DNA from: Nilaparvata lugens | Lineage: Eukaryota; Arthropoda; Insecta; Hemiptera; Delphacidae | Reading direction: 5' to 3' | DNA: 64,000 nt | NCBI RefSeq assembly: GCF_014356525.2 | Contig: NC_052507.1 | Coordinates: 60,116,053-60,180,052 of the forward strand | Part shown: in pieces, positions 24,061 through 37,084 of the stretch | How positions within the stretch are numbered: position 1 is the stretch's first letter | Layout of the letters: each line of letters begins with the position of its first letter | Made by a program: the position numbers and the translations under genes | Notes under the pieces: generated by a model | The model's database searches: none | Seen by the model: only the letters and a program-made list of their open reading frames with translations | Told to the model about the DNA's origin: nothing

Positions 24061-26646
24061 TGAAAAGAGAAGTCCAACATGGCGCCAGTGAATGGTTTTT
24101 ATCTTTGACCTTTCCTGTCTCCCCCTACTCGTTGAAAACTGACAAATTAATAGAATACAGCAGCCGAAAGAAGGAAGAAGAAGGTAGCAAAAGGTTGAAG
24201 GTTGAAAAGAGATAGAAGATAGTAAACCGCTCCCTATAGTGTGACACCTCTCTTCCCTCTCTTTTGAATCCTCTCTTTTAAAATCCTCCCTGTTCCCTCC
24301 AAAACTGTTGGGAGCAAACAAACGGACGGAAGCTACGAGATAGCAGCAGAGGGCATCTGGAAGCAACATTAAAAACATTAGGGTTTTCGGTCAAGGGTGG
24401 ATCCTGGAATGCCTGCTTTTTAAAAGCTTCAGTTGAAGTCGCTGATGAAATCTTTAGAACTACATACGAGTATACTAATCTCGTACATCTTGTTTTTGAA
24501 CAATTTTCGCCATGATTTTTCCTTTTCTATATTTTAAATGCACAAAGTTGTAATATGTGAAGATTTTTAATACATAGATTTCACTATACAACGCTGGAAT
24601 CAGCAAGGGTTGATTAATTTAATTCAATTTTCAACTTTACTGATATTTCAAATTGATACTGAAGTAGATATTTTTGAGAATCTATAACCTAATTTGGCTG
24701 TCGAGTGTGGAGAGTTTCATAACCCATATTCAAGCAACTACTTCATGATCAGGACCTGGTTTAATCAACAATATGTATTATATGTATCCTAAATAGTGTA
24801 CCAAAAACGGAGATGAAAACCAATTTCAAAACGAAAAATTCTTGAATAGAAATTACACATAGAACACTGTGTTTTCAAGTTATAATTTCATGAAATTCAT
24901 TTCATTAGCTCTTACAGCATTAACAGACAAATTCTTCCAATCTCCACCGCAATTTACGACCAACACTCGATGAAAAATTTATTAGCTCACCATTGAGAAC
25001 AGCAGAGCACAACAGAAAGATTTCAAAATTTTTATCTTCTCATGAGAAATGAAATTTATAGGTTCAAACTAAAAGTGAAGTTTGCCAGACTCTGCAGGCA
25101 TATTCATAATAACGCATTGCACAACAGACCTATGATAAATATAGCCATTGTAGAATAGTCTGGAATTGATCCAAAATTGGGTCACTTACTGCTGTGGACC
25201 AAATACATAAAACTGCAGAAACAAAACTTTTCATCACTATAATCAAGTCTTGCGCTAGTGATTTCATTAAAATTTTTATCTCTCCCAGACACAGAAGTGA
25301 TTTTTGAAATACAAAAAAAAGTATGTTATAACTTTTTGATGGACGTCTGTTATCAAATCAAATCATTACTGCACAGATCTAACATGTTTACTTTGTCTAT
25401 GATCACTGCTATCAAATGTTGCGCTAGTGATTTCAGTACTTTTCATCTCTTCCAGAATCATAAGTAAAGTTTGAAATACAAAATAAAGTATGTTAGAACA
25501 CTCTGGGAGAAGTCTGGTAGAAAAAAGGAACCGACAAAAAATCTGTAAAGATTGGCAATATGCAAATTTGGCAAGCTTGTTATATACTATTAACGTCATC
25601 AAAATTTCTCAGCCACTATCATTATCTTATCTATGTAGGAAAATAGCCTAAAGAAGATTTTATCTCAACCTGTTATTTGGAGAGCTCAAGGTAAACATAT
25701 TTAAGCTGTCTCTAGGGACTACCTTATTATGAAAAAATACATTTTCAAAAGAGACCTACATGGGAGCTGGACGTTTACAAATCAAGATGTTAACACCTCT
25801 GTTTTGATGGACATAGATTGAAAAGACATCAGACAACTTCACGTTCAAGGTTTCTTCTAAGCTTCTAAACTACTGAACGGGTTAAAAACATTCTAAACTG
25901 GCTCAATCCAATCGTATTGGACTCTTCATTTAAATTGACAAGAATTGGAAGGAACACTCTAGCACTCTACTGCTTTTATGAAGCTCATTTGAATTCTAAT
26001 TCCAGCAAGGGATTCTTGTCATGGATCATGTAATTTCCGACTCAATATCATAGATTATAATGGCTTCTCAAAATAATCTATCAATAAGATACGTTCAACT
26101 TCCAATATTCTACTTGTTCCGAAAAAGATATTCGATATTCATAAAAATATATTTGAATGATGTAACTATTATATAAGCTTAGAGTCTAGATCACACTTGG
26201 CACACCAGTTGATGGGCTACTAAATACTCAATTAGAAATTAGACTAACCTCCATAATGGAAACATGTTTTTAAATATGGTGTTGGTTGACGTTTGATGGT
26301 AGACGACTAGCAATAGTAAACTTTCAACTATTCAATAGAATTAAATTTTTACTGGCTTGATTGTTGATTGAAATACATTGCTTGTAAAGCCCGGTCCAGA
26401 CGCTCAAGTTTAGCTTCAGTCTTTTGCTCAAGCAAAAGTCGGAACATGTAAGTCGTAAGACTGACCATGTATAAGACTGACTAATTGGAATAATTGATTA
26501 TCAGGGATCTAGTCATGCTACTATCACATAAAACCTGCAATCCTCAACCATTTATTATTATGAATTATAATTGAATAATATAATACTATTTCATTTTCTT
26601 CGATCAGTAGAGAAATATTATGATTTGTGTATTTTTATTTGAGATA
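24061..26646. other. Non-coding stretch with a small direct repeat
   Basis: Near 25250-25490 a block of about 180 bp appears twice in diverged form (gcgctagtgatttca...gaagtgatttttgaaataca versus gcgctagtgatttca...agtaaagtttgaaataca). Otherwise AT-rich with no gene, RNA or mobile element that I can support. Confidence 0.45.
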
Positions 26647-27110
26647 TACAGGGTGTTTCAGAAGTAGTGTCGAGAATTTTAGGGTATTGTACCTGGATGC
26701 TAGGAGACTACAAATGTCATATTTGATGTGTCCAAAACTCAGCGGTTATCCTTATAGCTGCCATTTTGTTTTTTTCACTTAAAAATTTTTATCTCAAGAA
26801 CGAAATGTTGTATTGATCTGAAATTTGGCATGAATATTTATGCTATAAAGACTCAACTATAAAAAATAAAAAAAAATTTTCGTTGAAATTTTTCAAAATG
26901 GCGGCCATTTTAAATTTTTGATGGCGAATATCTCGAAAACCGTCCATTTTACAGAAAATTTACAAGAGACAAAAAAGTTAGCAAATTTTTTCACAATTCC
27001 AATGATACCTAATTTATTAAGATTGGTCGAAGAATAACAGAGAAATTAATTTTTTTCGTACTGCATGCATGACCACTTTTCACCATTTAAAGATCAATAT
27101 TAATTTTTTT
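26647..27110. repeat. Left terminal inverted repeat of the transposon
   Basis: Reverse-complement match to 28547-29010 across about 464 bases, with only scattered mismatches and small indels (for example atgtgtccaaaac here versus agtgtccaaaac in complement). It includes aaaatggcggccattttaaa and the region gtactgcatgcatgaccact. The similarity stops at the run of T near 27110. Confidence 0.92.
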
Positions 27111-27220
27111 TATAATTTCATGAAAACCGTTCTTATTACAGAAATATACAAGAATAACTTTCCTCCAAATTTTATTTTACATTGAAAAATATTAATTTCA
27201 CTCAAATCGGTTCACTGATA

Positions 27221-28296
27221 CTAATGCAGCAATTGCTCAAAATGCCGTCCTTCAACTTGATTACACAGTCTGCACCTTTCAATCATGGACCGTCGAACTG
27301 CTATAAAAGCATTTTCATCATCTTGAATGGCACCTGCTGCAGCAACCACTCTTGCCACAAGGTCTTCTTCGTTTTCTACTGGCGTGCTGTAAACAAGGTC
27401 TTTCATATGGCCCCAGAAAAAAAATCTAAAGGGTTGAGGTCAGGTGAACGTGCGGGCCACGGTACTGGTCCACCCCGCCCAATCCACCGCTGACGATAGG
27501 TCATGTTCAGAAAGTCCGTAACAACATTTCCGAAATGAGCAGGGGCACCATCATGTTGAAACCAAATATTATATCTGTTTGCAAGAGGCACATCTTCCAA
27601 AAGTTCTGGTAGTATGTCTCTTAAAAAAGTAATGTACGTGGGAGAATTCAGACGATTAGGAAGAATGTATGGTCCAATCACGCGATTACCTAAGATACCC
27701 GTCCAAACATTCAGCGAAAATCTATGCTGATAACCACGCACTTTGACCTCATGAGGATTGTCTAAGGCCCAGACGTGACTGTTGCGAGAGTTGAAGATTC
27801 CTTCTCTTGTAAAGCTGGACTCATCGGTAAATAACACATTTTCTAGAAAATTTGGTTGGATAATGTCTTGCTGAAGAAACCAACGGGCACAGTTTACTCT
27901 TGGCTCATAGTCGCGTTCAACCAATGAGTGAACTTTTTGAAAGCGGAAGGGGTGAAGTCTTTCCTTGTTTAGTACACGCCACACAGAAGAAGCACTTGAA
28001 TTGATTTGCTTTGCAACTGCTCTCGTACTCGTTCTAGGATTGAAATCGAATTTCTGCAATACTTCCTCTTCAAAAGCAACATTTCGAACTGCTCGAGGCC
28101 TACCAGCAATTACCCTGTTCCGTTCAAATGAACCAACTTCTCTCAGCCGATTGTGAGTTCTTGTGAACACCTTGTCGGAAGGGAGACGGCGGTTTGGAAA
28201 TGCAGCTGCATACATTCTTCTTGCTTCGGTCGCATTGCCAAGAGCTGCTCCATACATGAAGTGAATATCGGTGTACTCCAGCGAACTAAATTCCAT
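27221..28296 (-). pseudogene. Tc1/mariner-like transposase, one frameshift
   Basis: The enzyme would cut and join transposon ends in the nucleus. I chose the ATG at 28296 because the ten codons before it in the open frame are not transposase-like. In order: N-terminal helix-turn-helix region (residues 1-60), AGRPRAVR linker (about 65-72), a second DNA-binding part, then the catalytic core with FTDESSF (D158), WFQHDGAPAHF (D249) and SPDLNPLDFF (D291). The second and third acidic residues are 41 residues apart, a D,D41,D arrangement. Right after DFF an 8-T run (27417-27424 on the other strand) puts the frame into SGAI-stop. One base lost there restores a WGH-type continuation that reads to the stop at 27221 and ends HFEQLLH, about 358 residues in all. 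The copy as read cannot make a full-length enzyme. A sequencing error in the homopolymer is the main alternative. Confidence 0.9.
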
Positions 28297-28546
28297 TACA
28301 ATAATTAAATATTTGTGTAGAAGCAACGTAAGAAAATATTGAAACTGGAAATTTAAGATAGAAATAAGACCTAGGAAACGTGAGACTAAGAAATAGGAAG
28401 CACTACATCTGGTTCTTTACTTTTAATGAAACAACAATACTTTTACAAGACAAACATTATCATCTGAAAACCATTGTAAAATCATCTGTTTGCCCATATG
28501 GAGCCATACCGAGTTTCAAAGCTTCATCTTAAATACATCTGGAATT

Positions 28547-29010
28547 AAAAAATTAATATTGATCTTTAAATGGTGAAAAGTGGTCATGCATGCAGTACGA
28601 AAAAAATTAATTTCTCTGTTATTCTTTGACCAATCTTAATAAATTAGGTATCATTGGAATCGTGAAAAAATTTGCTAACTTTTTTGTCTCTTGTAAATTT
28701 TCTGTAAAATGGACGGTTTTCGAGATATTCGCCATCAAAAATTTAAAATGGCCGCCATTTTGAAAAATTTCAACGAAAATTTTTTTTTATTTTTTATAGT
28801 TGAGTCTTTATAGCATAAATATTCATGCCAAATTTCAGATCAATACAACATTTCGTTCTTGAGATAAAAATTTTTAAGTTAAAAAAAACAAAATGGCAGC
28901 TATAAGGATAACCGCTGAGTTTTGGACACTTCAAATATGACATTTGTAGTCTCCTAGCATCCAGGTACAATACCCTAAAATTCTCGACACTACTTCTGAA
29001 ACACCCTGTA
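28547..29010. repeat. Right terminal inverted repeat of the transposon
   Basis: Partner of 26647-27110. It begins internally with aaaaaattaatattgatctt and ends ctgaaacaccctgta next to the TA target. Confidence 0.92.
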
Positions 29011-32000
29011 TAAAGCAAAAGTTATAATTACTACTAAAACTACTAACTCTTGAGGAGACGTCTATACTGTAGATGCTTAGTTGGACCTCCCTCACTAATG
29101 AATTCTTCATTATTACTTTTTGGTCAAACTAGTACCTCAAGAAATCTAGCATTATACTATAACAATTTGGACGAGTCACTCCTATAGAATCATGAAGCGT
29201 AGGTGGTCCAACGAGTAGGCCTACCTTTACCTTTCTCCATCCTCATTATCCAGTGTTCATTCAATTCTATGCTCTTCTTTTTGTCAAGCTTTCAGCCGCT
29301 TCCTATGGATTTATCTTTTGTATAAAAACCAACTATGATTCATATGTATCATATTCATCCTTTGAATGTTTGTTGTGGGATTTGTTTGGTGTCATAAATC
29401 TCAATTTAAGAATGTATGCTTCTAAGATGTATAAATCATAAGTTTTTTAATCACCAGTATTATCTACGATTACAAATCTTATTATTCGTATTCATAGTTG
29501 TGTACTACGCTGGAACTATAGGCTAACAAGAATAAAAACCTATTAGCTTTTGACTAGAATGACTCATTTGTCTGTTGATTTGAGAAGCGAAATATAGTCA
29601 AGTCAACAGATGTATAAAAAATTTGCTGTTTTGAAAAGTGATTATCATCAATTTGGTGTTGTGAAGGTATCAAACATATCTTCAACGACCAACCATGATA
29701 TTCTTCATCGATTTATACAATACGTACATCATTAAACTTTATAACTTATATTGAAGATTCAAATCTTTCGATCCATTATGTACTGCAAAATAACTCTCAT
29801 GCCCACATCGATTCAAATACATGTTATCAAAACCCACTAAATGTTTGTTTTCAGCTGAACTTAACAATCCATACCTTCTCCTTGACTTCTTTCTAATGCG
29901 ATTTCCTTGATTTTTGCCCGTAATGACATCATTAAACCTCCCCAGCGACACATAATATCACTCAATCCCGCCCGTTAAATATTCAAAACATCATTAGAAT
30001 CTCTTGAATGGGTCTTGAGAGAGCGACTAAAGTTATGAGCTGAGAAAAAGCGGAGGGTGTTGATAGGATATTGTTTTCTGGAAGAAGGCAGGCGTCTATG
30101 GTATTATCAGGGCGGTCGGTCCTAAAAGGTTATCACTAAATGGTATCCTATTAGTAGCCAGGACCTTCTTGCTATTTAGGTCAGCGGCAGCGATCGATAG
30201 TCCTTTCATTTGAAGCTAAATGATGACTGCATTTCCTATACTTTACTAGCATCACCTTTTTTCTCGCAGGTTATACGGGTAGCCTAAGCTTCGCCTTCAA
30301 ACTGGCTACGAATCTCATACTACATTAAGATATGATCCACACAATTATAAATGTCTCATTCTGAGCTATTTTATGTTGTGTTCTGATCTGTAATTAACTA
30401 TTACTGGTGTAACATCGCACCACATATAGACTATCCCGAGACTAAGTGGGATTTTGAATGATAGTTTAAGGAAAATAATCTATGCATGTAAGGAACTTTT
30501 TCAACCTTTAATAAATCCCTCTGAGCTCTGACATGAAAGAAAAAAATGAAATTCATGACAGATAGAAAAATAACAAACATGTTGATAATTGGAAAATTCG
30601 TAAACATGATTGTATGATTTGAAGAATTTTGAAATAATTAACATTATCAACAGAGCCAAGAAGCTGCAAAACTTGGAATTAAATTATCGAAAGGATTGCT
30701 TTGATATAATCTTACATACGACGTGTTACATCCGTATAGGTAAAACTGTAGGTGATATCGAAGGGAATCGTAGTGGAAGTATGGATAGTATGAGAAAAAT
30801 ACTTCTATATTCCATTCTGATACTCTCTGGTAAAACTATAATACCAAGTTTGAAAGATAATTCACGAATTACGATACTTGTATTGCACAAATTTGTACCA
30901 ATATGAAATATATCATACTATAATAGTTCACCAGTAGGCTACAGTTATTTCTGGATTACCAAAATCAACGTTTTAAAAAAATCTTGAGAATTTTTCCGAG
31001 CCTTTTATTTTGAGTTTCACGTTCAAGTTTCACTATCGAGTTAACTATTGATATCTCCTGGCCCTCGAAAAGACATTCATAATTATTCTCCTAGTTTACA
31101 CTACAAGAGATAAAATGAGATCGTCGTAAGAAGCGGCAAGAGTTTGCATTAGCAGCAAGCTAAAACCCTTATCCTCCAAGCTAGAATCCTCGTTTCGCTT
31201 CTTACAGCTACTCAAGTCAAGTGTATGAGAATACAGTAAACACGCCACAAGAACACTACCATAATCATAAATTCTCAAATGAGCCTGTACGAATATGATA
31301 AAATAATATTCAAATAAATTATTTTGAATACATCTAACTAATTGTTGATAAACACCTATTTGATGTTACAAATGATTTATTAACCAAGAGAAATTCTTGT
31401 TCCTTCAATGACGCGACTCCTAAATAATTTCCTATGTTAAACACGCAGTTGTAGGTGAACAAGCTGTTCTTGTATTCTGCGCGAACACTCATGACTATTT
31501 TTAGTCGTGACGTCACACATAAAAAGACGGCAATCCCAGAACTCCTTTGAACACGTGCTACAGCCAACAGACAAGTCTCTGCTGTCTCTGGATGCAAACG
31601 ACAGAAAAAGATTTTGAATCCAGATACTGAGTTTCACAAACTTCCGATTCTAAAAATCATGATCCCTTCTCTGAGTATCAAGATCATCAAGTACAATAAT
31701 GTACACCAAGTACAATAACCTATAATTATCAAAGTAAGTATGAGAATTACCCTATCAGATGATAGATTTATTGAAGCAATATAGTCCAAGTTGTGATTTT
31801 CAAGAAATTTTATCAGTTCCTTTGAAAAGGGCAAGTGAACTCAAATACAGAAATCGAAGGGAGAAAGTTATACTGTAGTCAGGAAGAAGTTTCTTAAAAA
31901 ATATGAGTTGATAGTGATGAGTTATTAAATATTTATTTAGATATTCCTTATAACTTGTAAGATATTTTATATTCATTTCAACATATCTTACGTAGAAAAA

Positions 32001-32655
32001 GAGAATTAGTTAAGAGAAACCAAAAATGAAGACCGCTACAAAGAACAATAGAAAAATATTAATATTGATGAGAGTATAATGAAGATATTTTTCAAACTAC
32101 TCATGTTTACACTATAAACTCCCACATGGATATGGGGTGGATTCAACCACTTTTTCCACAAGCAAAGGCCTACAATAATATTACTGGGTGGTCAGTGTAG
32201 GATAATTTTTTCCAAGAGCTTTCAGAAATTATGGCATGGGTCAGTACTCGTTAAAAAAATCTACAAAACTCCAATAAAACAACGATCTATCATTATCTGA
32301 AGAGGTATAATTTTAAAATTATGAACGTAGAATAGAGCAATTGTGGCTTCCAAGGCTCTGCTAGAAATTAAGGAATAAGAGATAGAAAGGTTTTAAAATC
32401 AAGTCTGATTATTATGATAATAATGATCATAATAAATCCAAATTACCTTATGTAATTTGGCACTAATTATCATTTGAAACTACAAGGTAATATAGGGCAG
32501 TTGTAGCCTAAACTACCAGCTCGTATAGGAATGTTAAATTGAATACAAACGAGACACACAAGATAAATAAAAGATCAATACAGGTAGGAGTAATAGAAAG
32601 TGGAGTAGATAAAAATGAAATACTGAGAAAAAGTAAAGTTCAGTAGATGTGAATT
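29011..32655. other. Non-coding stretch with small hairpins
   Basis: No gene is clearly supported. A perfect hairpin ccaaattac...gtaatttgg lies near 32437-32459. At 31430-31640 the minus strand has a good acceptor-like run (cttttt...gcatccag, ending near 31590) followed by two overlapping Cys-containing frames, but neither joins the 37957-38209 exon cleanly. Confidence 0.4.
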
Positions 32656-32795
32656 GAGAATGAAGGCCAATCACAAACAAGCTCCAGAGTAGACCACGCC
32701 TACAGCCCCACCTTCCACTAAAAGCAATGGTTCTGATTGGTCAATAATGAAATGTCAAATTCTGCCGGTAGATGTCAGTAACTACCGGGTGGATA
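32656..32795. repeat. Dispersed CCGGTAG repeat, copy A
   Basis: Contains accacgcctacagccccacc, ttctgattggtcaataatga, then tctgccggtagatgtcagta and actaccgggt. The last part forms a small hairpin (ccggtag...ctaccgg). Related copies lie at 37180-37352, 37355-37460 and 41398-41535. The family is not identified. Confidence 0.6.
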
Positions 32796-33227
32796 CAAAA
32801 ATATTCTAATGGAACAAATGGAGATGACTGTTTTAACTCGCATTAACAATATCAAATACTCTTTGATAGATGGAAAGTTTTTGATTTTATTGAAATCGAA
32901 TGATTGTTCAAGCATAGGGTCACTGATACTGGACCCGTTGAAAAATAATGATAGAACACCAAATTTATGAAAACGTTCCAAAAAATACTTGATGAATTGA
33001 ATCGGAAAATGGGTGAATATCAACTTCTGATTAAATCAGTCAGTAATACTATATCTAAATATTAGTGAACTACCAAGGAATATCCACAAAGTAAGCTCAT
33101 TGTAAAGATGCTACAATAGAGATAGATTCAATACTTCATCTTAAAGGTACGTGTTATCACTCACATTTCCGGTATCCCACATCCTGTCAAATCCTCTTAT
33201 CTTTGTCACTTATTTAAGTCTTGTTTG
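32796..33227. other. Non-coding stretch, nothing recognised
   Basis: AT-rich DNA; the 82-codon minus-strand frame has no motif. Confidence 0.4.
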
Positions 33228-33252
33228 ACATACCTGTAAAGAATAAAAATAA
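33228..33252 (-). promoter_or_regulatory. Candidate recursive-splice (ratchet) site
   Basis: On the minus strand the sequence reads ttttattctttacag|gtatgt, with CAG at 33236-33234 and GTATGT at 33233-33228. An acceptor with a pyrimidine tract is thus joined directly to a donor with no exon between. This matches the known layout of zero-length exons in long insect introns. It lies about 4.7 kb downstream of the candidate minus-strand exon at 37957-38209. Function is inferred from motif and position only. Confidence 0.35.
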
Positions 33253-33259
33253 CTGTTAG

Positions 33260-35045
33260 CACAAATATTAAAACATTTTCGAACTGTACTCATAAATCTA
33301 TGGTTATTCACAAAATAATGTTCATTGTGAATAGCATTAATAATTAAGCTATGAACTTACAATTATTGTATACATAAAAAAATTATATTATATAATTCAA
33401 AATATTTATGAAAATTTTAAACATGATCTGTACACACGATTCTAGAAAAAATAAATGTTCATGAAGAAGCGTATCTTTCTTACTAATCAATGCAGACGAA
33501 AATATATTTTATGCCATGAGAATTTAACAATGTGTAGAGTGTTTGAAACAATATAATTGAGTAACGACTCGAGCATATTGTAGCAAAGGTTGAATTGCCA
33601 ATTTTATAAATTAATTTTAAAGTTTTCATTGTGTTCCTACAACACTACAACGCATTCAGGTCCAGGGGACGATGGTGAAAACCTTAGAAGATATTATATA
33701 ATTCAGCATAGACTTAAATGGAAAAGTATCTATTCCATAAAAATTATAATATTTTCTCATTTCAGCTCGTGCTCTTAGAACTTAGAGAAGAGTGTTAAAC
33801 ATACATAGAAAAACATGATATCTGTGATATTATGTGGGTGATACCCGAATATTATACCATCTATACCAAAATCTAATCCAGGATTGCTCCGTGGGTGATA
33901 ATAACCTGCTTAAAAATAACTTTGTCTCAAGTGGGCGTGATATATTACTCCAGTATGGACATTTGGTTTAATTGGTGGGCTTAGTGGGTTTCAACGGAAG
34001 AGAAAACGACAGGAGAGAAAGAATTATAGACTTGTGATACTGATAGAATTCTCACGGTCAACACGGTCCATTGATTCGTGAAAAGATAGGCCATAAGGGA
34101 GATCTGGATATTAAGGATAGGTGTTGAGATCGGTATTTTCTTTGTTCTTTGAACGCAGTATGTGGTCCACCAGCTGGGACAACTATCAATAATCTAGATA
34201 ATGCACAGGGTATAATTTAAGTTAGGTATGCTCAGGACAACAAAACTAGATAAATCTTTAGGTGTTGAGGTACGACCGTACATAAGGTACCACTTGAATA
34301 GGTATGTTCGAGATACTTTGTACGGATTTTAACACTTGAAACTTGAGATTTCTTCAACTCAGATTCTAATATCATATATATGAGGTGACAGGTAAAAACT
34401 CCTGGAATTTTGTTCATACTATTCAAGTTTTTCTTAATCTTCTTTGCTATATAGATAAACGATACTGAATCTTGATAAAGTAGAACTGAAGCAACACTAA
34501 TCAGTGAGATGGAGCGAAAATATCAAAGTTCATCACAGTGAACTTGAGCTGAAGCTGCATAGTAGCAGAATCAGTGGCTTTAAAGGTCATTGAACTTGTA
34601 ATAAACATTCAAAATTGCTGCAACGGTATTATTAATCAAGACATAATCCGACCGTGTATGATGATCGGAATTTATCATGTAAAAAAACTGGACTGACAAG
34701 ACTGCCAAGCAGCCTCAACTGCTCAAATGCAGATTATAAATGCTCCATAAAATCATACGCAAATTGCTAGTCTCAAATTGATCAAATTATTCTATTGAAA
34801 GGTAATAAGAAGGTTCTTCTTTTTTGGCAGGATTGCTGAGATACAATCTTGTTTTTTTATGTAAATAAGAGCCAACTACATGTCAAGCATTCACTCTTTC
34901 TCAAGACATGAATGGCCAATTATAAGGACATTCATTGTACCTTTCAAGTAGCTCGATCATTAAATTATTCGCTAGCCCTGTTTTTAACTAATTTGTTTTA
35001 TAAGTTTGTTATCTGTCTACCCAACGCTGTCAAAACGGTACATTG
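33260..35045. other. Non-coding stretch, nothing recognised
   Basis: AT-rich, without coding signal, RNA gene or repeat partner that I could identify. Confidence 0.45.
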
Positions 35046-35235
35046 GGTTGAATGGAGAAGAAGTTATGTGAAGTACAAGTAGAAGAGGAGGGAAGGCAAG
35101 GCAAGAAATAACTGGGAGATGGGTAGAAGAGAATGTAGATGAACTTTAAGAAAATGTACGAAAAGAATAAGAAGACGAAGAAGAAGGAGAATGAGGAAGA
35201 GAAGAGCATGACTACGAACGAAGAAAACAACTCTA
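35046..35235 (+). repeat. Polypurine (GA-rich) tract
   Basis: Purine-dominated plus strand (gaagaggagggaaggcaagg, agaagacgaagaagaaggag). Opposite-strand frames here are Phe/Ser/Leu-rich shadows. Confidence 0.65.
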
Positions 35236-35319
35236 TTCAAATAAGAAAAATAGCTCGCTGAATACGCTAAGTTAATGTAAACAACCAAAATCGATGAGAA
35301 TATCAATTTGGAAACCCCT

Positions 35320-35625
35320 GACTGTTTATACAAAAAACCCCAACCCCTCACCAAGTATATAGATGGGAATAAAGTGGTGAGACTTGCAGCCCTCTCCTTT
35401 CAAAATCACTAGCATTTCGAAAAGTGACTCGACCAAAAAAACACAATATCGCTGGGTGGCGAATGAAACCACAGTACGACGTCCCAAATCGAGAAAAACA
35501 TCCCTTTGTGTGGCGAAAATGTAGGGGCGGTTTAGTAACCTCACCACAATTTATAAATAAACTTCGACTATTCATAGTGTGTCATCAATTGTGTAATTTG
35601 CGGTATCACCGATGGGTAAGGTAAC
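35320..35625. other. GC-richer island open in several frames
   Basis: Two minus-strand frames (35326-35547, 35348-35575) and a plus-strand frame (35424-35624) overlap in a patch clearly GC-richer than its surroundings. The plus frame ends close to gggtaaggt, a possible donor. None of the peptides has a motif I recognise. The island may be an exon, a decayed repeat or simply stop-poor DNA. Confidence 0.3.
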
Positions 35626-37084
35626 TGAAAAAGGTAACCCTGATTTTATCAGAAATGCTTGACAATTGTGTTTGTTTTGATACTTGAACTAAAACGTTTG
35701 ATCGTTTGACACACGCTGTGTTGGAGACACAAAGGAAACAACGTTTGTCACCTTGGAACGCCACGATTGGTTTCAAGGGTGTCGATAAAGAACGCGATGA
35801 TATTTATAGCTCTGTACCTGAGATGTGAGGAGTTTGCGAATAGTGCAAATAGAAGGGTGCTGATAAGAGGGTGCTGTTGAATTCACAGAGTTACAGTTCG
35901 ATTTCACACTGGGATATTATGCTGCTTCTCATGCTGGAAAACGTATTGCAAATATGTTTTGAAGTAGAAGTGATTGTTGAAATGTTAGAAATGTTAATAA
36001 ATGTTCCAATGTTCGAGATTTTAGAGTTTACTGACACTCTCTACAACGAATTAACTTTGGAATAGAGATTTTTGAACTTTAAGGTTCTTCTGATATTAAT
36101 CTAAACTCAAAAATATGAGACGACTAGATGACAAAAGTATATTGCTAGAACACCTTGAGTCAACACATCAATAAAAATTTCACTACAAGACAAACTTATA
36201 AATACGAACAAAATATTTTGTCAATTTTTATTGTTTTGAGAACAGTTTTTGAAATTGTAATGCATTCAAATCATTTTTCGTTCAACAATATGGGATTTGG
36301 GATAATATTCAAAAAGAATCATCTCCTCAACGAACTGACATAGAAAAATAACGATTGGAATAGTGCTATGATAGTTGCCTATGAATAAAACCTCATTCTT
36401 TTTTAGCGGGGCAAATAGTTTAAAATAACAATTTCCTTATTGAATTGACAGAGTTAGGTAATTCAAGTAGACGAAGTGTTATCACTGTGACATATTTCTT
36501 ACGTTGACAAGTTGATGTTGAAAAACAATAAACTTATTCTTATTTGTGACAAATTTACAGGTTTAAACATTTTGTGAGAGTGTTGTAAGTTATATGCTTC
36601 AAACAATAGTGACGGAGTTGATAGTTAATTAAAGGTTTCAAGCATTTGTCTAGAAGTCTAGATAGGATAAGTACTGCACAACAATTTCGCAATGTAAATC
36701 AGTGTTTATGGGACAATCCTAGAATAAATTTCAACGGAAGTACACGGCTGTAAATCTTTCTTGCAACTGAAACTTTGGGTATGTTGCCAAATTTAAGACG
36801 AGCCAGAAAATTCGCTAGAGACATTAGTTTGAAATTAGTCACTATCAGATCTGAGTTTACATGATCATCAAGGTTATGATTGAATTTCATTACAGATTAT
36901 TTCATGTATAAATTGGAGTATGGAGTAAACATGATTTATGATAAACGGTTTACGATAAACAAGATTTAACATTTCTAGTGAAATTAGCGTGGAAAGTGTG
37001 ATATTGGTTGACTGGAATAGTTTAACATTTGAAGTAAAGTAGCAGTATTTATAATCATGATTATGTTCATGGTCTCTGAGACGG
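35626..37084. other. Non-coding stretch, nothing recognised
   Basis: AT-rich. Short frames at 35871-36065 and 36699-36890 have no motif or splice context. Confidence 0.4.

Larger units (their letters stand above)
26647..29010 (-). mobile_element. Tc1/mariner-superfamily transposon, long-TIR, D,D41,D type
   Basis: The element is about 2.36 kb. Its ends read TACAGGGTGTTTCAGAAGTA and the exact reverse complement. They are flanked by TA on both sides (26645-26646 and 29011-29012), as expected for IS630/Tc1/mariner target duplication. If the terminal TA is counted as target, the element is 26649-29008. The inverted repeats run about 464 bp (26647-27110 and 28547-29010) with few differences, so the insertion is fairly young. 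A single minus-strand transposase occupies the middle. No other open frame belongs to it. Confidence 0.93.

Noticed and set aside
27182..27493. 103-codon plus-strand frame over the transposase
   Set aside because: Antisense shadow of the minus-strand transposase end.
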